Notes: generated from the letters alone by a model not told the origin. A stretch of DNA of 64,000 nucleotides from Adiantum capillus-veneris (GCA_014529385.2 CM043950.1:155228045-155292044); one strand, 5' to 3'; positions 34,328 to 48,016 are shown, counted from the stretch's first letter. Translations and numbers: made by a program.

Positions 34328-34452
34328 AATGAAGCTATGGATCAGAGCTCATAGGACAAGTTTGAAGTTGTTGGCAGAGTGATGGTCGAAGCTGTGCAGG
34401 AAGAAGCTAGGCAGGGGGCTAGGCAACCGTATTTGCGGATTGTGTTGAAGAG
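34328..34452 (+). other. Element F internal region, left of the copia insertion
   Basis: A short open frame starts at 34379 (MVEAVQEEARQGARQ) and runs into the copia LTR at 34453. The frame is taken up again at 39264. Nothing else is recognised. Confidence 0.5.
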
Positions 34453-34675
34453 TGTTGGAATTAGGGTTGCAGAGAAACGCACACAGCTTGGAGAAGACGA
34501 AGGAAGCTCAAGGCACACAATAGAGTGTTACTTAGTGTGCAATGGAAAGATAGATAGCCCTAGAGTGATGGGTGTATCTACAATGCTCAGGGGAAAAAAA
34601 CCTCCTAAAGAGGGAAAAAATGCCCCAACGGTCCTAGTGTGTTCACACACATCACTACCACATGTTATGGTAACA
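34453..34675 (-). mobile_element. 3' LTR of element E
   Basis: A 223-bp TG...CA unit (TGTTACC...TCCAACA on the minus strand). It matches 39057-39263 except for a short insertion (near 34601-34618) and substitutions. Confidence 0.9.
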
Positions 34676-37600
34676 AATCCCCTTGGAGTGATGCGTTGGA
34701 CGAGAGATGGCACATGAGTAAAGGTAAGTGCCATGCCCTGAGGACATGATCAGTCCACAAAGGGGAGTAAGCCCAAAGCTTTGTAAAAAGCTTCAAGCTT
34801 CTCACGAGAGAATTCCTTTGTGAAAAGATCTGCAAGGTTGTCTTATGTTGGCACATAAGCGAAGATGATCTCTCATGCTGAGAGCCTCTCTCTAACATAG
34901 TGGTAATGCACCTCAATGTGCTTTGCGCGAGCATGAAAAATTGGGTTCCTCGCAACTGCCAATGCGCTCTGCCTATCAGTGTAGATAGTGTTGGCAGTGT
35001 CCTGTCCAACACCCAAATCAGCCATAAGGCGTCTGACCATACACACTCAACCGTAGCTGTGAAGACTACCCTGTACTCAGTCTCACAACTCGAAGTGGCC
35101 ACAGTAGGTTGCTTCTTGCTCAACCAGGATATACATGAACTGCCAAGCATGAAACAAAAACCACTTGTGGACACTCACATGTCAAAACAACCAGCCCAAT
35201 CTGAGTCCAAAAAATCATGTAAGTTTGGCAACAATGATCCCCCCTTGGGATAAAACAAGCCAGGATGTAAAGTGCCACTAAGATAGCGGAAAATCCTCTT
35301 GATAGCATGCCAATGCTTAGACCCTGGGCTATGCATAAATTTGTTGACTTGTGAGACTGCAAATTGAATATCCGTCAACATAAAGAACCACAATGAGAAG
35401 TACATCACCCTCACGCTTTACATATAATTTGCTTTCTGTTGGACTATTACGAAAGCCTTGTTTGACCAAATGAGTGTCAGCTTTCTCATACCAAGCACGA
35501 GGAGATTGCTTCAACCCATACAAAGCCTTCTTACATTTGCACACTTTGTCCTCTTGTCCTTTTATGACAAAGCCATGAGGCTGCGTTACATAAACTTCCT
35601 CAAATATGTCACCATTCAAGAAAGCAGTAACAATGTCTGATTGATGTACATCCCACGAAAATGAGCTGCTAATGCACATAGAAAATGCGCAGTAGTCATA
35701 CGACAACTGGGAGCAAAGTCTCTTCATAATCTATGCCTTTTTGTTTTGCATAACCCTTTGCAAAAATTCGAGCCTTGTGGCGATCGATCTCACCATCCGG
35801 CTTGTGTTTCAACTTGTAAACCCACTTCATACCAATGGCCTTTTTTCCAAGATGCAAATTACATAAAGTCCATGTGTCATTTTCTATAAGTGCATCATAT
35901 TCTCATTGCATGGCAGCCATCCAATTTTCTGAATTCTGTGCTTCATCAAAAGACAGAGGCTCCTCAACATCATGTAAGCTAAACACAACCAAAGCATAAC
36001 AATTTGATGCATAAGATGCATGGCGAGAGCCTGAACAAGTACGACTAGACAAAGGTGCATCCAATTTACCGTCACGCAATGTGTGCACAAGTCATTTTGG
36101 CATACCTCTAGTTTGCTCATTTTAGACCTTTCCTCATCAACTTACATCATGTACATCTCAGTAATAGGCTGATCTGTAACATTTTCAGAAACCCCCATAG
36201 GATGTACATTTGCACCACTAAAAAGAGGCAACAAAGTGTCATAAATGTCCTGTGAGCTTACATTATTGTCTCTAGTACATGACAGCAAGGCTGAACAGCA
36301 TCTTCCACAAACACTACATCCTGTGAAACCAAAATATGTTTTTTTCGTGGATGATACAACCTGTAACCTTTGCTTTCAGTACTATAACCAACAAAAATAC
36401 AGTTGATAGTCTTATCATCCAATTTTCTGTGCTATGTTTGTGGCACCAAAGCATATGCCAAACAGCCAAAAAAATGCATTTTCTTAATAGAATCTTTCTA
36501 TCATACCATGCTTCATATGGAGTAATAGACTGCAAAGCTTTTGTAGGACACCTGTTTAGTACATAAGTGGAACACATGATGGCCTCAGGCCAAAAAGATT
36601 GCGGCAAAGCTTGACTTTTGACCATACATCATGCCATTTCCGTAAGTGACTTTTTTTTCCTCTCAACAACACCATTTTGTTGAGGTATATAAGGCACTTT
36701 ACATTGGTGTTTTATCCCACGACTAGCCAGAAATGCATTCAATTGATGAGACATATACTTCCCCCCTCGACTAGAACGGAGGGTGCCCATAGTACATTTC
36801 GAGACATTTTCAGCCATAGCCAGAAATTGTTTGAAGCACATAAAAACTTCGGACTTTTCTTTAAGCGGAAATATCCATGCATGCCTAGAGAAATCATCAA
36901 TGAAAGTCATGAAGTAAAGGTAATTGCCCAAGGATGGAGTTTGCATGGGTCCACAAACATCACTATGCACAAGCTGCAACCTGCATATGGCCCGAACTGT
37001 GAACCATCCTTTGAAAACTTAGAACGTTGCATCTTACCCAAAATACAACCTGCACAAACATGTTTGACAGGTGCTTCAAGAGGCGGCAAAGAAGCAACCA
37101 TATCAGATTTCTGCAAACGCAGCAAACTGAAAAAATTCAGATGACCAAAACGTGCATACCAAAGTTTTGCTTCTGAAATAGCCCTTGAATCTGCAATAAC
37201 ATTTGCAAAAATTTTTCCACACTTGTCATAGAAAGTGAGCTTATACAGCCCACGGCACAAAAGACCAGATGCAACAATTTCATCACCAAAATTGAGATCA
37301 TGAACTATACATCTGTCATCCACAAATTTGACTACAAGTCCAAGTCTAGCAAGTGCGGATATAGACAAGAGATTCTTCTTGATCCCATGTACATAAAGTG
37401 CATCAATAAGTGTGAAGGAACTGCCATTTGCAGTAGTAAGCATAATCTTTCCAACTCCCTTAATCGGATAAGAGGCATTGTCGGCACAAGTGACTGAATT
37501 CCCATGAGGGACAGACTCGAGAGAGGTGAACAATTCACGATGTGAGGTAATGTGCTTTGTAGCACCACAATAAAAATACCACACATGTGAATCTACAGCA

Positions 37601-38720
37601 ACTGACAAGCATAGATCATGGATAGCAGGATTGTAAGTGCACTCTGCGCTAAAATCCCATTCTGCATCAACATCAGCAACACAGTCTCCTTTCACAGAAG
37701 ACTCAACAATGGCTGCATTTGTAGTGGAACCAGCATTTGTAGTGGAACAACCCTCTTTCTTCTTAGCCTCTTTGGCCTTCAACTTAGGACACAACTTTTT
37801 CAAGTGATCATTAGCTTTACAATAATGGCAACGCATTTTCTTTTTGGCTTATCACCATAATTTCCAGACGAATTGCTGACAGCAGAAGCATTAGGAACAT
37901 AATTTTTTCCACTTGCAACAGAACCATAAGAAGTGGATCTATTGTTGTTACTACCCTTTCTCTAAGAAGCAATAAAAGCCTATTCAACTGCATGCTGCCT
38001 AGTCCTGTTTTTTCTAGAAAGTGACTCTTGCAATAGCAATGTAGAAAGTGACTCTTGCAACAGCAATGTGCATAATGCATCAAACTTGTCAACTTAAGGA
38101 TTTTCTTGGGTCATAAGTCTCCAAGTACTAGAAAAAGTTTGGTAAGAATCTGGTAAGGTATCAAGAACAGTCTACACAAGTGAACTGTCTGAAATGACTT
38201 CACCTACAGAAATAAGTTGCTCATTGATATCCTTGACACTAGCAAGGAAAGTGTCCATATCATCTTCCTCATGCATAATCTTTGACTCCAACTCTTTACG
38301 CAGCAAAGCAATTTTAGCCTCATTGAGACTTGCATAAAGACCAGCCAGAATATCCCAAGCTTGTTTTGCAGATTTTGCTGAATGGATGTGAGAAACAATG
38401 GTGCGCTTCACAGAACACACAATCAATGCATGAGCATGTGCATCCTTTACATCCCAACGAGCTTGTTCTGCCGTAGGCAAAAAAACTCTATTAGCAACAA
38501 TCCTTGGAGCAAGACCTGCAACATCCTCAACATCGCCTACATCCTCAAAACCAAGACGTGCATCAATGTCCTGCACAATATTCTAGACTCCCTTTAACAC
38601 AAGAACGAGTTGCATCATATAAGCCCACATAGGGTAATTGTCTCCATCCAACCTCGACAGCAAACATCTTGAAGACATTTGTGTTGTTGTCAACCATGGC
38701 TGCACCTACTGAGATAAAAA
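34676..38720 (-). pseudogene. Gag-pol polyprotein of copia element E
   Basis: The minus strand holds, in order: gag (38172-38720, QARWDVKDAHA and AKQAWDILAGLY); zinc knuckle CHYCKANDHLKKLC (about 37790-37830); protease in which the DSG site reads YCGATKHI; integrase with GHLNF, CAGCILGKMQRSKF, HSDVCGP and PQQNGVVERKK (about 36629-37200); RT with DVHQSDIVTAFLNGD, ALYGLKQSPRAWYEK and YVDG instead of YVDD (35329-35727); and RNase H with STSGFCFMLG, SWLSKKQ and SSCETEY (34665-35174). Integrase before RT defines Ty1/copia. Many frameshifts and stops break it, and two active sites are lost. Confidence 0.93.
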
Positions 38721-39039
38721 CTACCCAAAAATAGGAGAAATGGAGCGCGAACAACAGGTGCTATATAGCACAAACCGTAGAAGACTGTAAGGCACCTGTT
38801 ATGCAAAAATTACCACTGACAGAAATTGTGCACAAAATGACAAAATTGCCGGCGCAGACGTGCATGTAGTGGAAATGGAGGCCAAATTGAGCCCGAATCA
38901 AAAACCTGAGCAGACTTAGCTCTACGAGCTCACCCAAAATATTTGTTGACCTGCGAACACTCGGCAAACCTCACTGTAATCAGAGAAAGTGAGCAGGCAT
39001 GTGCTGGAGCGGCTTGCGACTAAGCCCAAGAGGACGTAA

Positions 39040-39054
39040 CCTGCTCTAATACCA
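39040..39054 (-). other. Primer-binding site of element E (initiator tRNA-Met type)
   Basis: TGGTATTAGAGCAGG on the minus strand, two bases after the LTR end. It differs by one base from the TGGTATCAGAGC site common in plant copia elements. Confidence 0.85.
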
Positions 39055-39056
39055 AT

Positions 39057-39263
39057 TGTTGGAATTAGGGTTGCAGAGAAATGCACACAACTTGGAGAAG
39101 ATGAAGGAAGCACAAGGCACACAATAGAGAGTGTGTTACTTAGTGTTCAATGGAAAGATAGATAGCCCTAGATTGATGGGCGTATATACAATGCTCGGGG
39201 GAAAAAATGCCCCAACGGTCCTAGTGGGTTCACACACATCACCACCATATGTATATGGTAACA
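39057..39263 (-). mobile_element. 5' LTR of element E
   Basis: A 207-bp counterpart of 34453-34675, TG...CA bounded. Confidence 0.9.
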
Positions 39264-39364
39264 AAAGTGGCAGAGCGTTCCGGAAGGTGGGGACAATCTC
39301 AACATACTAGAGAACGAGGTAACAGATCATGGCTTTGTCTTTTGCTTAGAAGATGATATGGTTG
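39264..39364 (+). other. Element F internal region between copia E and element C
   Basis: A 101-bp piece of F. Its end GTTG (39361-39364) is the left target duplication of element C; the frame ending LEDDMV is taken up at 60009 beyond C. Confidence 0.6.
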
Positions 39365-39574
39365 TGACGGGAGCAAAGCGAACCCCGAACCCCGACGGCC
39401 TCTAAAACACCGGGGACCGAATGGCGTGCCTCGAGCCTATCATGGTAAATCAAACAGGGGGCACCACCTAGCTTCAGCGGCTAGGACGCAAACAACACAC
39501 CACCATAACAAAGTTTTCATCCAAGAGAGATGGATGCTTTGGAGTAATGATGAAAAGGAAAGGGAATGAGATCA

Positions 39575-39623
<49 letters not shown>

Positions 39624-40948
39624 GGGAGGGGGTATAGCGGCTTAGTAGTTAGGCATCACAAAAGGATGGCGAATCCGCACACCCTTCACACATACACAAG
39701 CTCACTTCAAAACACAAGACTAGGTGGCGATTCCGCACACCTCACATGGGCAAAACATTACAAGAAAACATACTCACAAAACCTCAAGCTTTATTTAGAG
39801 AATTAGGCGATGAAATGGGGAGCATAGGGTAGGGGGAATGAGAAGGGAGAGAGTGGTAGAGCACATGGCGGATAGGTGGGAGTTGATGGCGAAGACTCAC
39901 ATGAGGATTATGGAAATCATCCTTCATTTAATTGCCCTTCATCTTCCATAGCCAAGGGTGTAGAGGTCATGCTCAAGACAAGCGTGGTGATTGCGGTGAT
40001 GGTGATGGTGATGGTGTGGGTGTGTGTGTGTGCACTAGGCACACACAGTGCATAGTGTGTTCTTTGGTGATGTTGTGTGTTTTTGTGTGATGGTGACCCC
40101 TCTTTATATAGGGGAGGAAGGGGGGGAGAAATTATAGAATTTAGAAATGAAGAAATCATTATCTACATAGGTCATGTGACTGTGGGCCCCACTTGTCTGG
40201 CTGTGTGTATATGTGCCGCCAGAACAGCAGTCTCATGAGAGAGAGACTAAGAGAGAGAGATGGGTTGATGAAAAAAAGTGAGAGGTGACATGGAGAATAA
40301 ATTAATTACAAGAGGGGAGAGAGAGGAGTGTGTTCAGAGGTGAATCTGTGTGCAGATGTGTGTGAACACAAGAAAAATCAGGTAACCACCGGGTGGGGAT
40401 GGGTCTGTGGGCACCTTTTTTAGTGAAACTGAGTGTGTGTGAGTGTGGGGAAGGTTATTTAGCTACAAGACAAGAGACATGGCACCCTTTAGAGAGAGGG
40501 GAGGTAATTTGGGTCATGGGATATGATAGGAGAGAGAAAGGGGGGGTGGGGTATACTATTTTGGAAGATAGGGTAAGTTGCATGTGAGTTAGGGTGCATT
40601 ATTGGTGAGTTAGAATGCATTATTGGTGAGAGGTGGGGTAGCTTGAGGGGAGAGAGAAAGGAGAAAGGACAAGGGGAAGAGAGAGGGGGTTGACCTTTTG
40701 AGTGGAGGAGAGGAAAAGGGACACACGGCAGGGCAACAGTGAAAAAAAAGGAGGCAAGGTGAGGATGGGCTGCCCTGTAGGCATGAGGTGGCCTATTTTA
40801 CCTTTCTCATCTATTTACATAATCATACTTTATTTTTTTCTTACTTTTTCCAATGTCTTTTATCACTCCCTCGCTAAGAGGGGGTTTTCATGGGGTGGGG
40901 ACGAGAGAAGAGGGGTATGGGAGCTTGGCTTGTGAAAAGCCTCCATCA
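39365..40948 (-). mobile_element. 3' LTR of element C
   Basis: 1584 bp on the minus strand from TGATGGAGGCTTTTCAC (40948) to GCTTTGCTCCCGTCA (39365). TATA box TATATAAAG at 40102-40110, (GA)n tract at 39580-39620 and U5 hairpin at 39457-39485. Confidence 0.92.
39457..39485 (-). promoter_or_regulatory. U5 hairpin plus PBS-like tail (C 3' LTR)
   Basis: On the minus strand CCTAGC (39480-39485) can pair with GCTAGG (39467-39472) around a 7-base loop, followed by TGGTGCCCCC (39457-39466). Confidence 0.55.
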
Positions 40949-40962
40949 TTAGCCCTCCCCTT
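40949..40962 (-). other. Polypurine tract of element C
   Basis: On the minus strand AAGGGGAGGGCTAA directly precedes the LTR start, as in A, B and G. Confidence 0.75.
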
Positions 40963-40976
40963 TTGGCTAGAGGCAT

Positions 40977-43900
40977 TCATGTCTCTAGCTCATCTGTTTG
41001 ATCATTATCGTCGGAGGTGGGGGCTGATGGTGTGTCCTCATCTGGAATGTCAATAGGTGGAGCCTGGTCAAATCGAAGGAAATAAGGTTTAAGTCGCCAA
41101 CCATTTACCCTGGTTTTATGAAGTTTTCCATCAGCCTCCATAAGCTGGTAGCTTCCATTGGCATACTTTTTCCTGACGATGAAAGGACCTTCCCATCGGA
41201 GTAGGAGTTTCTTATCCTTGCGCGTGTCGAAGCGATTGTCGTAGCGGAGCACCAACATTCCTTTCTTCAATTCTTTTTTCCAGAGATGCTCGTTAAAGCT
41301 AAGCCGTCTATGCTTTGCTTGTGCTGCATAATAATTTATTGCTTCTTCTCTGTCCAGCTGCAGTCTTTCCAAGTTGATGATGTGATCTCTCAAATGCATG
41401 TTGGGTTGTTGAAGCTGGCTTGCCATTACTCTGAGACTTTGTAGTTGCACTTCAATGGGCAAGATTGCTTCCTTACCAAATATTAGATGATACGGTGTGA
41501 ATCCCAAGGATGTACGAAATGAAGTTCTGTAGGCCCATAAAGCTGGTAGTAGATACTTATCCCAGTCTCCAGGATGATTGTTTACCTGCTTGGTAATAAT
41601 TTTAGAAACCATTCCATTTACCTTTTCAACTAGGCCATTACATTGAGGGTAATATGGTGAAGAGTGCCTCCTTGTAATGCCCAGTTTCTGCATTAATTCT
41701 CCTACCAAGTCTGCTCTGAAACCTGGCCCTCTATCAGAGATGATCTCTAAAGGTGTGCCAAACCTACAGCATATATGCTCGTAGATAAATTTAGCTACCT
41801 CTACCGCTGTGATTCTAGTGGTGGCTGTAGCCTCTGCCCATCTAGTCATGTAGTCGACCCCCATGATAATGTAGAATTTTCCTGAGTTGGCCCTAGGTAA
41901 TGGCCCAATGGCATCGATACCCCATTTTTCAAATGGGCCATATGAGAGAATAGGTGTCTATGGTTCAGGCATAAGTGACCTAGTGCCGCCTTTTGACACA
42001 ACTTACATGTTTTGCACCAGTGGTGTACATCACGGTTGAGGCTAGGCCATATGAAGCCTGCCTGCAAGATTTTCCTACTTGTTATGTCTAGGGCAAAGTG
42101 ACCACCACAAACCCCGTCGTGACAGCTAGCAATTACTCCCGTGATTTCTTGAGAGAGAGGGACCTTCCTGAGTATTTGGTCCTTACCCTTACAGTACAAA
42201 CCGTCACTGATGAGTCGATACCTTGTGGCCTTCCGCGTCAGCCATTGCTTCTGTCTCTTTGTTAAATCTGATGGGCATTCCCCTGTTTCCAAAAAATGCA
42301 TGATGTCAGGCAAGGCATCACTTCCTTGAAATAGAGGGAGCTTTAGTTTTATTGCTCCAGCCACCACTTCCTGTAGTCTTTCACTTGCTAGGGCATCTGC
42401 TTCTTGGTTTTGAGCCCTTGGGATATGGTGTATTTGAACTTCTTCAAACTTACCCAACAAGGTTTTTACACCACTTAAGTGAGTCCTTAAACTAGGATTC
42501 TTGCATGTCCATGCTCTATTTACTTGCCTTACCAGAAGTAGAGCATCCCCAAATACATTAAGGCGTTGTACATCTTGCGAGACGCACTATTGTAGACCCT
42601 TGGTTAGTGCTGCATACTCAGCTTCATTGTTAGAATGTGAATCTAACAATTGGCCCAACGAAAATACCTTTGTCCCTTTGTCATCAAAGACCACTATGCC
42701 TGCAGCTGCTTTGTCGGATGCTCGCTTGTAGGCTCCATCAAAGTAGAGAGAGTATGCTCCTTCTACCATCGGTGGTACTGGGGGTAATCGGACTTCTCCT
42801 TCCTTAGATTGCTTCTCCTTCCTTTCAAAGACTTGGTAGGTCATGAGTCCCCCCAAACTTGCCCTTGTCGTGCTTTCTACCTATACCGTGTAGTCAAACT
42901 CTTGCAGACGAACTAGCCATTTAGTAATTCTAGCAGACACATCCATGTGTTGTACAGCATAGGGAAATATTTCATCCGTGGTTAGAATCACAAATTTCTT
43001 AGGCAGCAAATATGACCTAAACTTTGTAGTTGCAAATCTAAGAGCTAGGACTAAGTGTTCCACATGGGTGAAACCTTTCTCTCCTGCTGTCATCACTCAA
43101 CTAGAGAAGTAGATTGGCCTCATGAAAGATGTCATCGTATCCTTTTGGAGTAGCACATCCCCCAATGAGTCATCACCAACACTTGAGGTGACATAGAATT
43201 TTTCATCCCACTTAGGTGGTGAGATAGTTGGCAGAGTGGTTAAGACCTCCTTTACCTTGTTGTAGTGATGTTCGCTTTCCTCGTCCCAAGTGAAAGTTGA
43301 TCTTTGAGTGAGTTGTTGCAGTGGTAGAACAAGTTGTGATAGTAGATGTATGAATCTACTTAAGTACCTCACCTTCTGTAGAAAAGAGACCAGTTGACGT
43401 GCGGTCATTGGTGAAGGTAGGGCTATGAGTGCGGACACCTTACTTGGGTCGGCGTTGATACCTTTTGCTGAAATTTCATGGCCTAGTAGAATGACTTTAC
43501 TCTCCCCAATGTGGCATTTATCCACATTTAATTGCCCACCTAGGCTCTGCAACCTAGCCAAACCTTCAGTTACCTTTTCTAAATGTGAAATACGGGAGCT
43601 ATATATACAAAAATCATCAATGAACACTCTTATGGATGTTCCAAAGAACGGTTGAAAAACATACGTGACATATCTTTGGAATGTGGCAGGTGCATTTGTG
43701 AGACCAAATGGAATAACCCTGTATGCAAAACAACCCCATGGCGTGATAAAACTGGTTTTTAGCTGATCTTCCAAGGCTATGCATATTTGAAAGTATCCAG
43801 AATAACCATCACAGACGGTATAGCATTCAAAACCCGCTGCTTCATTCAGAATTTCATCCAAGAAAGGGAGAGGAAAGTGGTCTCTCTTTGTAGCTGCATT

Positions 43901-46223
43901 TAGTGGTTTGTAGTCAACACAGACCCTCCACTTACCATTCTTTTTAGGCGTCACCACTACGGGTGACACCCATTATGAGTTTTCTACAGGATAGATGAAT
44001 CCCGCCTCCAGCAGTTTCCTTACCTCGGCCAAGAGTGCCTTTTCTTGTATGACCCCCAGTCGTCGTAGCTTTTGTACAACTGGTTTTACCCCTTCCTTCA
44101 GCTTAAGATGATGTTTCACCACTGTAATGCCTGTGATTCTTTCATAGTTGTCAATGAACAGGTTAGGAAATCCCATCAACATTTGCAAAAAACTATCTTT
44201 CTCCTCAAGTGTTAATTCCGTAGACAACATACCCTTCAACCTACTTCCTCCTAGGCCAGGTGATTTGCTCTCCTCTTCATTGGGTTTCCCTTTTGGTGAT
44301 GGATCACCAGTTGTGCTTACCCTTTGTGGATCCTTCATAATGATACCCATCACATCAATGGAACTGTCACTTTCGTCGGTGGATGTGGTCTCCTCCTCAG
44401 AACTGGAAGATTCGCTAGTGGTTTCATCTGCCGATGTTTCCATATTCATTTGCTTCTGCTTGCCAATCCTCATGTCGTAGTAGATTGTCTCCCCTTTCTT
44501 ACCAGTCATGCGTAGAAGGCCAGTACCCCAGTCCTGTTTTGCCTTCATGGCCATCAACCATGGCCTTCCCAAAATTAGTGGATAGCCCTCCCCCTTAGTA
44601 GGCATTACAAAAACATCTACCTCTACCTCAGTGTTGAAAGCTTTGATTTTCACGGCACTTACCACACCCACACACTTTACTTTTGCGTTGTTTGCCATCT
44701 TTGCCTTGCATGGAGAAGGCCTGTCAACCTCGAGCCCTAATCGAAGCATCATAGCTTCGCTCATTACACAGATTTGTGCACCTCCATCAATGTAGGTGTT
44801 TCCAACCGTCTTTCCTTTTATGTTTACGTCGACAATTGGAAGGATGTCATCCATGTTGCATCCCGAAATTGCTCCGGCTACCTTTGTTTTGGAGCGTCTT
44901 GTACTTGCCATTTTAGACCATTGTCGCCTTACTTTTGGTGCAAGATGTAGCAGTTGTGGACATGTAATATTCGGTCCTTGCTCTGCCACATCCAATGTTA
45001 GATCATAGGGCTTAGAACTTTCCCCTAGCTGGAAGTCGGTGATGCCCAATTTCCGTCGTGGCCTGGATGGCCTCTTGCTAGTTTCTCCTCTCATGCTTCT
45101 CTCATCATCTGATTGTGTAGCTTTCTCCCTCCTAGCTCTTTTCACAGTCATGGCTTCAAGTGGTTCTAAAAAGGTTACCTTCTCCTTACCCTTGTCCCTC
45201 TCCTTTGCTCTGGGTGGATCCACTACTATGGCTTTTCCTTTCTCTTCTAGCCTCATGATGTTTACAGGGCGATCAGGTGGTGGGGCTGGTGGAAGAGGTG
45301 GGATGGATGCTTGTAGTGGTGTCTGGGGTGGACGTAGAATTTGTGTTGGTGGGGGTGGTGCTCGGGGTGGGGGTGTTCTTTCTCTAGGGGGTGACAATTG
45401 GTTCCTCCTACCTCCTCTATTATAGTTTTGTCGTGGTTTGGGACAATAGTACATACCGTGACCGTCTTCTCCGTAATTGTAGCAATGATACTCCCTGTTT
45501 TGTCGTCGTGCTCTTCCAGGGTCTTGATCTCTTTCCTAACTCCACCCTTGTTGTATTAAGTGGACAGACAAATTCTGCAGCTGGTCAGTAATATGGGCCA
45601 ACATATCTTGTTGGTCATCTCTTACCCCAAGAGCCGGTGGTGGTGGTGGAATGGTGGTTGTCGTAGTTGCTGGTCGACGCGATGTTCCTGATTCTGTTGA
45701 CTCACTTTCTTTGGCTTTCATTCGCAGCTTCTTGTCTTTAAGGTGAGCAATCTCAATGGCTAACTCGTACGTAGCCGGGAATCTACCTTTCACCTTCTCC
45801 TTGAGAAGCGGCCATAAGCCATGCATGAACCGATCTTTTTTTAGGAAATCGGGTGCATCTTCCCCCCTAGCCAGTGACTCAACCCACCGTTCCCACAAAT
45901 TTGGACTCATAGGTGGCATATTCTAAAAGACCCTCCTGCTTCAAGTCTCTCAACTTGTCCCACAACTTTTCTGAAGTGGTACCTCCCCCAAAGCGCCTCT
46001 TAAAAGCGGTTTTTAAAGGTTGCCAGTCATCCTTGGTTGCTTGTGGAAGTGCATTGTACCATGATCTAGCTTCTAGCTTCATGAGATGCTTAAAGATTCT
46101 AACCCGGGATTCATCCGTATCTTTGTTGCTCACTACACATGCTACTTCAAAGTCATCTAGGAAGTCTGTTACCAAATCCTCCCCCTTCTTTCCTTTAAAT
46201 GTTGGAAATGCTACACTTGCCAT
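40977..46223 (-). pseudogene. Gag-pol polyprotein of element C (Tat-like Ty3/gypsy)
   Basis: Starts at 46223 (MASVAFPTFKGKKGED) and ends at 40977. Gag shifts frame near 45900 and has a TAG near 45540. The zinc knuckle reads CYNYGEDGHGMYYC (second Cys lost). Protease has YIDGGAQICVM. A stop replaces Glu in ENSEWVSP (near 43972). RT has FIDDFCIYSS (about 43600-43620). The first RNase H is degenerate (FYVTSSVGDDSLGDV) and has a TGA near 43097. Archaeal-type RNase H (YFDGAY, NNEAEY) lies near 42587-42780. Integrase zinc finger and catalytic core lie at 41846-42200 and 41500-41864, with a frameshift near 41860. The last 295 codons are open. At least six lesions make it older or faster decaying than B. 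Confidence 0.93.
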
Positions 46224-47605
46224 GATTACTGAGAGAGAGCTAGAAAGACACACTGCTTAACTTGCAAAAGTTTTTTTTCTTCTTTACAAGGAGGTGTGTA
46301 TACCCTCTTATACTGATAGCCGTTTTTTCGGCTCTTTGTAATTACCACAGTGAGTTACCTCACCCTACCAAAATCACCCAAACACTGTGGCTATCCCTAC
46401 CATTTCACTGTACATAGACGTGCGTGAGTCACGGGACTTTTCCCATATCTTCTTTAAAAACCCTCAATTAGCTAGTCATTGGGCTAGTTGAGCCAAAAAA
46501 AATAAAAAAAAATATAAGTATATTATGGCCCATACGTATGTAAATATTTCTTTATATATAAGGCCTAAATAAAAGATTTTTTCATAATTATTTTGGTATT
46601 TATTTAAATATTTCTACCTAGGTGTGTGTTATTTATGCTCTGTACATTGCCTCACCATTACCACAATTTTTTCTTACCATTTTTCATACTCTTTATTCCA
46701 TATAGAAATATTTTCATGTAAGCTTCTCTTATATTTGGTGTAACTCCACCCCAACAAAAATCCAAAAAAAACTAGTTTTATTTATGTGTATATTTTTTCA
46801 CTATTTTTATTTTTCCCTTCCTACATCTATTTTGTTTTTTTCTAAAAAATTAGAACACCAAAAATATTTATCTTTTTATGGTAGCCTCATAATGAGAGAG
46901 ATTTCTTTTGACCCCTTTATATTTTTTCCACTTATATTATTTATATTTGACATGTACATATTTTTTAGACCCCTCAATATTTGATTTTCTTAGTTGTACT
47001 ATTCACTTATATCCTAATCTCAACAATATCTTCAATTATAGACCTACCAAATAAGGTCAAGGGTAGGTGGCATGCATACATGCACTATGGAGGGCTCACT
47101 CTTGGAGGTATTCAAAAGAATCATCCAAAGAAGGATCCCACAAGGACCTTTGCAGTGGAAAAAAACGGTCGGTTTTGCTGAATTTTTAAAGTTCACTTGC
47201 TCTCCGAATTTGAAAAGGTGATACAAACAAAAGTTGTAGCTCCTGGGCTGAACTTTTGCCTCAAATGTTTTCATATTTTTTTGAGCTACGAGCTGTGAGC
47301 TATGATTTTATTAGTGGACCCCAGTTTTCCCATGCTATGCAGCCACACTCTCTCTTCCACTTTATCATTTTCCTCTTTCACACTCACTTCTCCACTCATC
47401 ATCCCCATCTCTCTCACCACTCCTCTCTGCACACTACTCACCTTCTCCTCAACCTTGAAGAATAAGAGAAACCATGGTGAACTCATACCTCCCACACACA
47501 ATTCCATTCCAAAATTGACCACCTAGTCTCATTTTTCCTCCTCCAAATTACCCATATCTATCAAAAAACCACAAAATTCAGCCTCTTCTCTTAAAAGACA
47601 GCATC

Positions 47606-47749
47606 ATGGTGGTTGATTACTCAGCTTCAATTACCTTGTCTCTCAAGGAAGGTCAAGAGTGGAGAAAAAATGTACCGTCAAAGCTAGTGGACCGTCAACA
47701 AGCGTCAAAATTGGCCCTACTCAAGACACTTGGAGCATCAACCTTGTAA
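47606..47749 (+). CDS. 47-codon U3 ORF in B 5' LTR
   Basis: Intact equivalent of the frame at 11314-11457. Confidence 0.3.
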   Translation: MVVDYSASITLSLKEGQEWRKNVPSKLVDRQQASKLALLKTLGASTL

Positions 47750-48016
47750 GAAATCCACCCTTTCTTACCTCTTAAGAGTTTTTCTTCCTTATTTGTATCC
47801 TACATGGATACTCCCATTGTAAATATCCAATTCCATTTGTAAATTAATACTAACTCTACTAACACTAACCCACTATGAAAAGTCCTATCACCTCCATTTC
47901 TCTCCTCTCTCTTTTTCCACCAACTTCTTGATAATTCCAAGCAAAAGAAATTAGATAAATTGCTGAAAATCTAACCCAACCATGGTTAGAGGAGTAACCC
48001 TAGCCTTCAAAATTGC

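Larger units (their letters stand above)
34453..39263 (-). mobile_element. Element E, Ty1/copia retrotransposon
   Basis: A minus-oriented 4.8-kb element with short LTRs (34453-34675 and 39057-39263), an initiator-Met-type PBS and a polyprotein in copia order (protease, integrase, RT, RNase H). The flanks AAGAG (34448-34452) and AAAGT (39264-39268) do not form a clear 5-bp duplication, so either end may have mutated. It is inserted in the internal region of F. Confidence 0.9.
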
